33,763 nucleotides of DNA from the NCBI GenBank assembly GCA_003598015.1, contig QZKE01000075.1, positions 1-33,763 on the forward strand, read 5' to 3'. This DNA comes from Actinomycetota bacterium. GTDB lineage: Bacteria > Actinomycetota > Geothermincolia > Geothermincolales > RBG-13-55-18. Positions 33,485-33,763 of this stretch are shown in pieces; the stretch's first letter is position 1; every line of letters starts with the position of its first letter. The translations under genes were made by a program, and so were the position numbers. The notes under the pieces were generated by a model. It was not told the DNA's origin. It searched no databases and saw only the letters and a program-made list of their open reading frames with translations.

Positions 33485-33763
33485 TCAGCGCAAGCCCGCG
33501 CGCTTCTCGAATTCCTCTCGATAGGACAGGAGGCCGTTGACCAAGCATCTCTCGGGATCGACCTTGCGCACCTGATAGCCCAGGCTGGAGACTCCCATAC
33601 GGTGCGGGGGAACCCCGCTTTCATGTTCCAGAGCGAGGAGAAGACCGCCGTCGGAGGTCGTCTCGGTTACGGCGTTTCCGCCCGCATCCGCGATGTAATA
33701 AACCTCCCTGGAGGGATTGAGGTTCGCGACGAGAAGCCTGAAGAGCGGATCGGCGGTCGCTCC
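33485..33763 (-). CDS. C-terminal fragment of an unrecognised protein (cut by window edge)
   Basis: A minus-strand frame enters from the right edge and ends at TGA 33485-33487, giving 92 residues. It contains FRLLVANLNPSREVYYIADA, LLLALEHESGVPPHRMGVSS and VNGLLSYREEFEKRAGLR. No family is recognised. The strand-like VANLNPSREVYYIADAGGN segment is compatible with a beta-rich enzyme or substrate-binding domain. Codon use is like the neighbouring genes. It ends 288 bases before the sugar cluster starts, on the same strand. Confidence 0.6.
   Translation of the reverse strand, partial: GATADPLFRLLVANLNPSREVYYIADAGGNAVTETTSDGGLLLALEHESGVPPHRMGVSSLGYQVRKVDPERCLVNGLLSYREEFEKRAGLR

Noticed and set aside
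1-33763. tRNA, rRNA or riboswitch genes
   Set aside because: No cloverleaf-type T-loop signatures, rRNA segments or recognisable riboswitch cores were noticed in the gaps on reading; a covariance-model scan was not possible.

Overview
The window is a GC-rich bacterial chromosome segment with 24 apparently complete protein genes, one cut gene at each edge, one gene remnant and no RNA genes that I can see. GC-rich third positions, frequent GTG starts behind GGAGG-type ribosome binding sites, and a DUF3068 (PorA-like) envelope protein suggest an actinobacterial lineage, probably a deep-branching environmental one. That placement is inference; no marker gene is present.

Left part (1-7856): the end of a probably secreted protein, an SDR oxidoreductase, a convergent DUF169 protein, then a rightward run of a PCMH-type FAD oxidoreductase, an unrecognised protein with two CxxC motifs, a CbbQ/NorQ-type AAA+ ATPase and a CbbO/NorD-type VWA protein. 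The last two form a classic enzyme-activation pair. A nested inverted-repeat element (7854-8216) separates them from a convergent D-aminoacylase-type amidohydrolase.

Middle (8214-20223): the amidohydrolase, a secreted GH5-like glycosidase with a membrane-anchored metallophosphoesterase, an MFS transporter, a second SDR, a DUF4125 protein, an ATC-hydrolase-like protein, a two-TM potassium channel with an RCK domain, and a URO-D-family protein. The last gene has a clear promoter and an abutting palindromic operator. Relatives of the inverted-repeat element lie in several gaps between these genes. In two of them the repeat arm contains the stop codon of the neighbouring gene.

Right part (20547-33196), all leftward: first a tight block of DUF3068 protein, TIM-barrel sugar isomerase, Gfo/Idh/MocA dehydrogenase and a second member of the two-CxxC family. 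Upstream of it lies a MalT-like LuxR regulator with its own promoter. Beyond that is a five-gene sugar cluster: two TIM-barrel isomerases, a Gfo/Idh/MocA dehydrogenase, a DUF6379 protein (the C-glycoside deglycosidase beta-subunit family) and a third TIM-barrel protein that fits the alpha subunit. This reads as a pathway that oxidises a glycoside on its sugar ring and then cleaves the glycosidic bond, possibly a C-C bond. Between the cluster and the regulator lies a remnant of a mannose-6-phosphate-isomerase-like cupin gene. No dedicated sugar transporter is visible.
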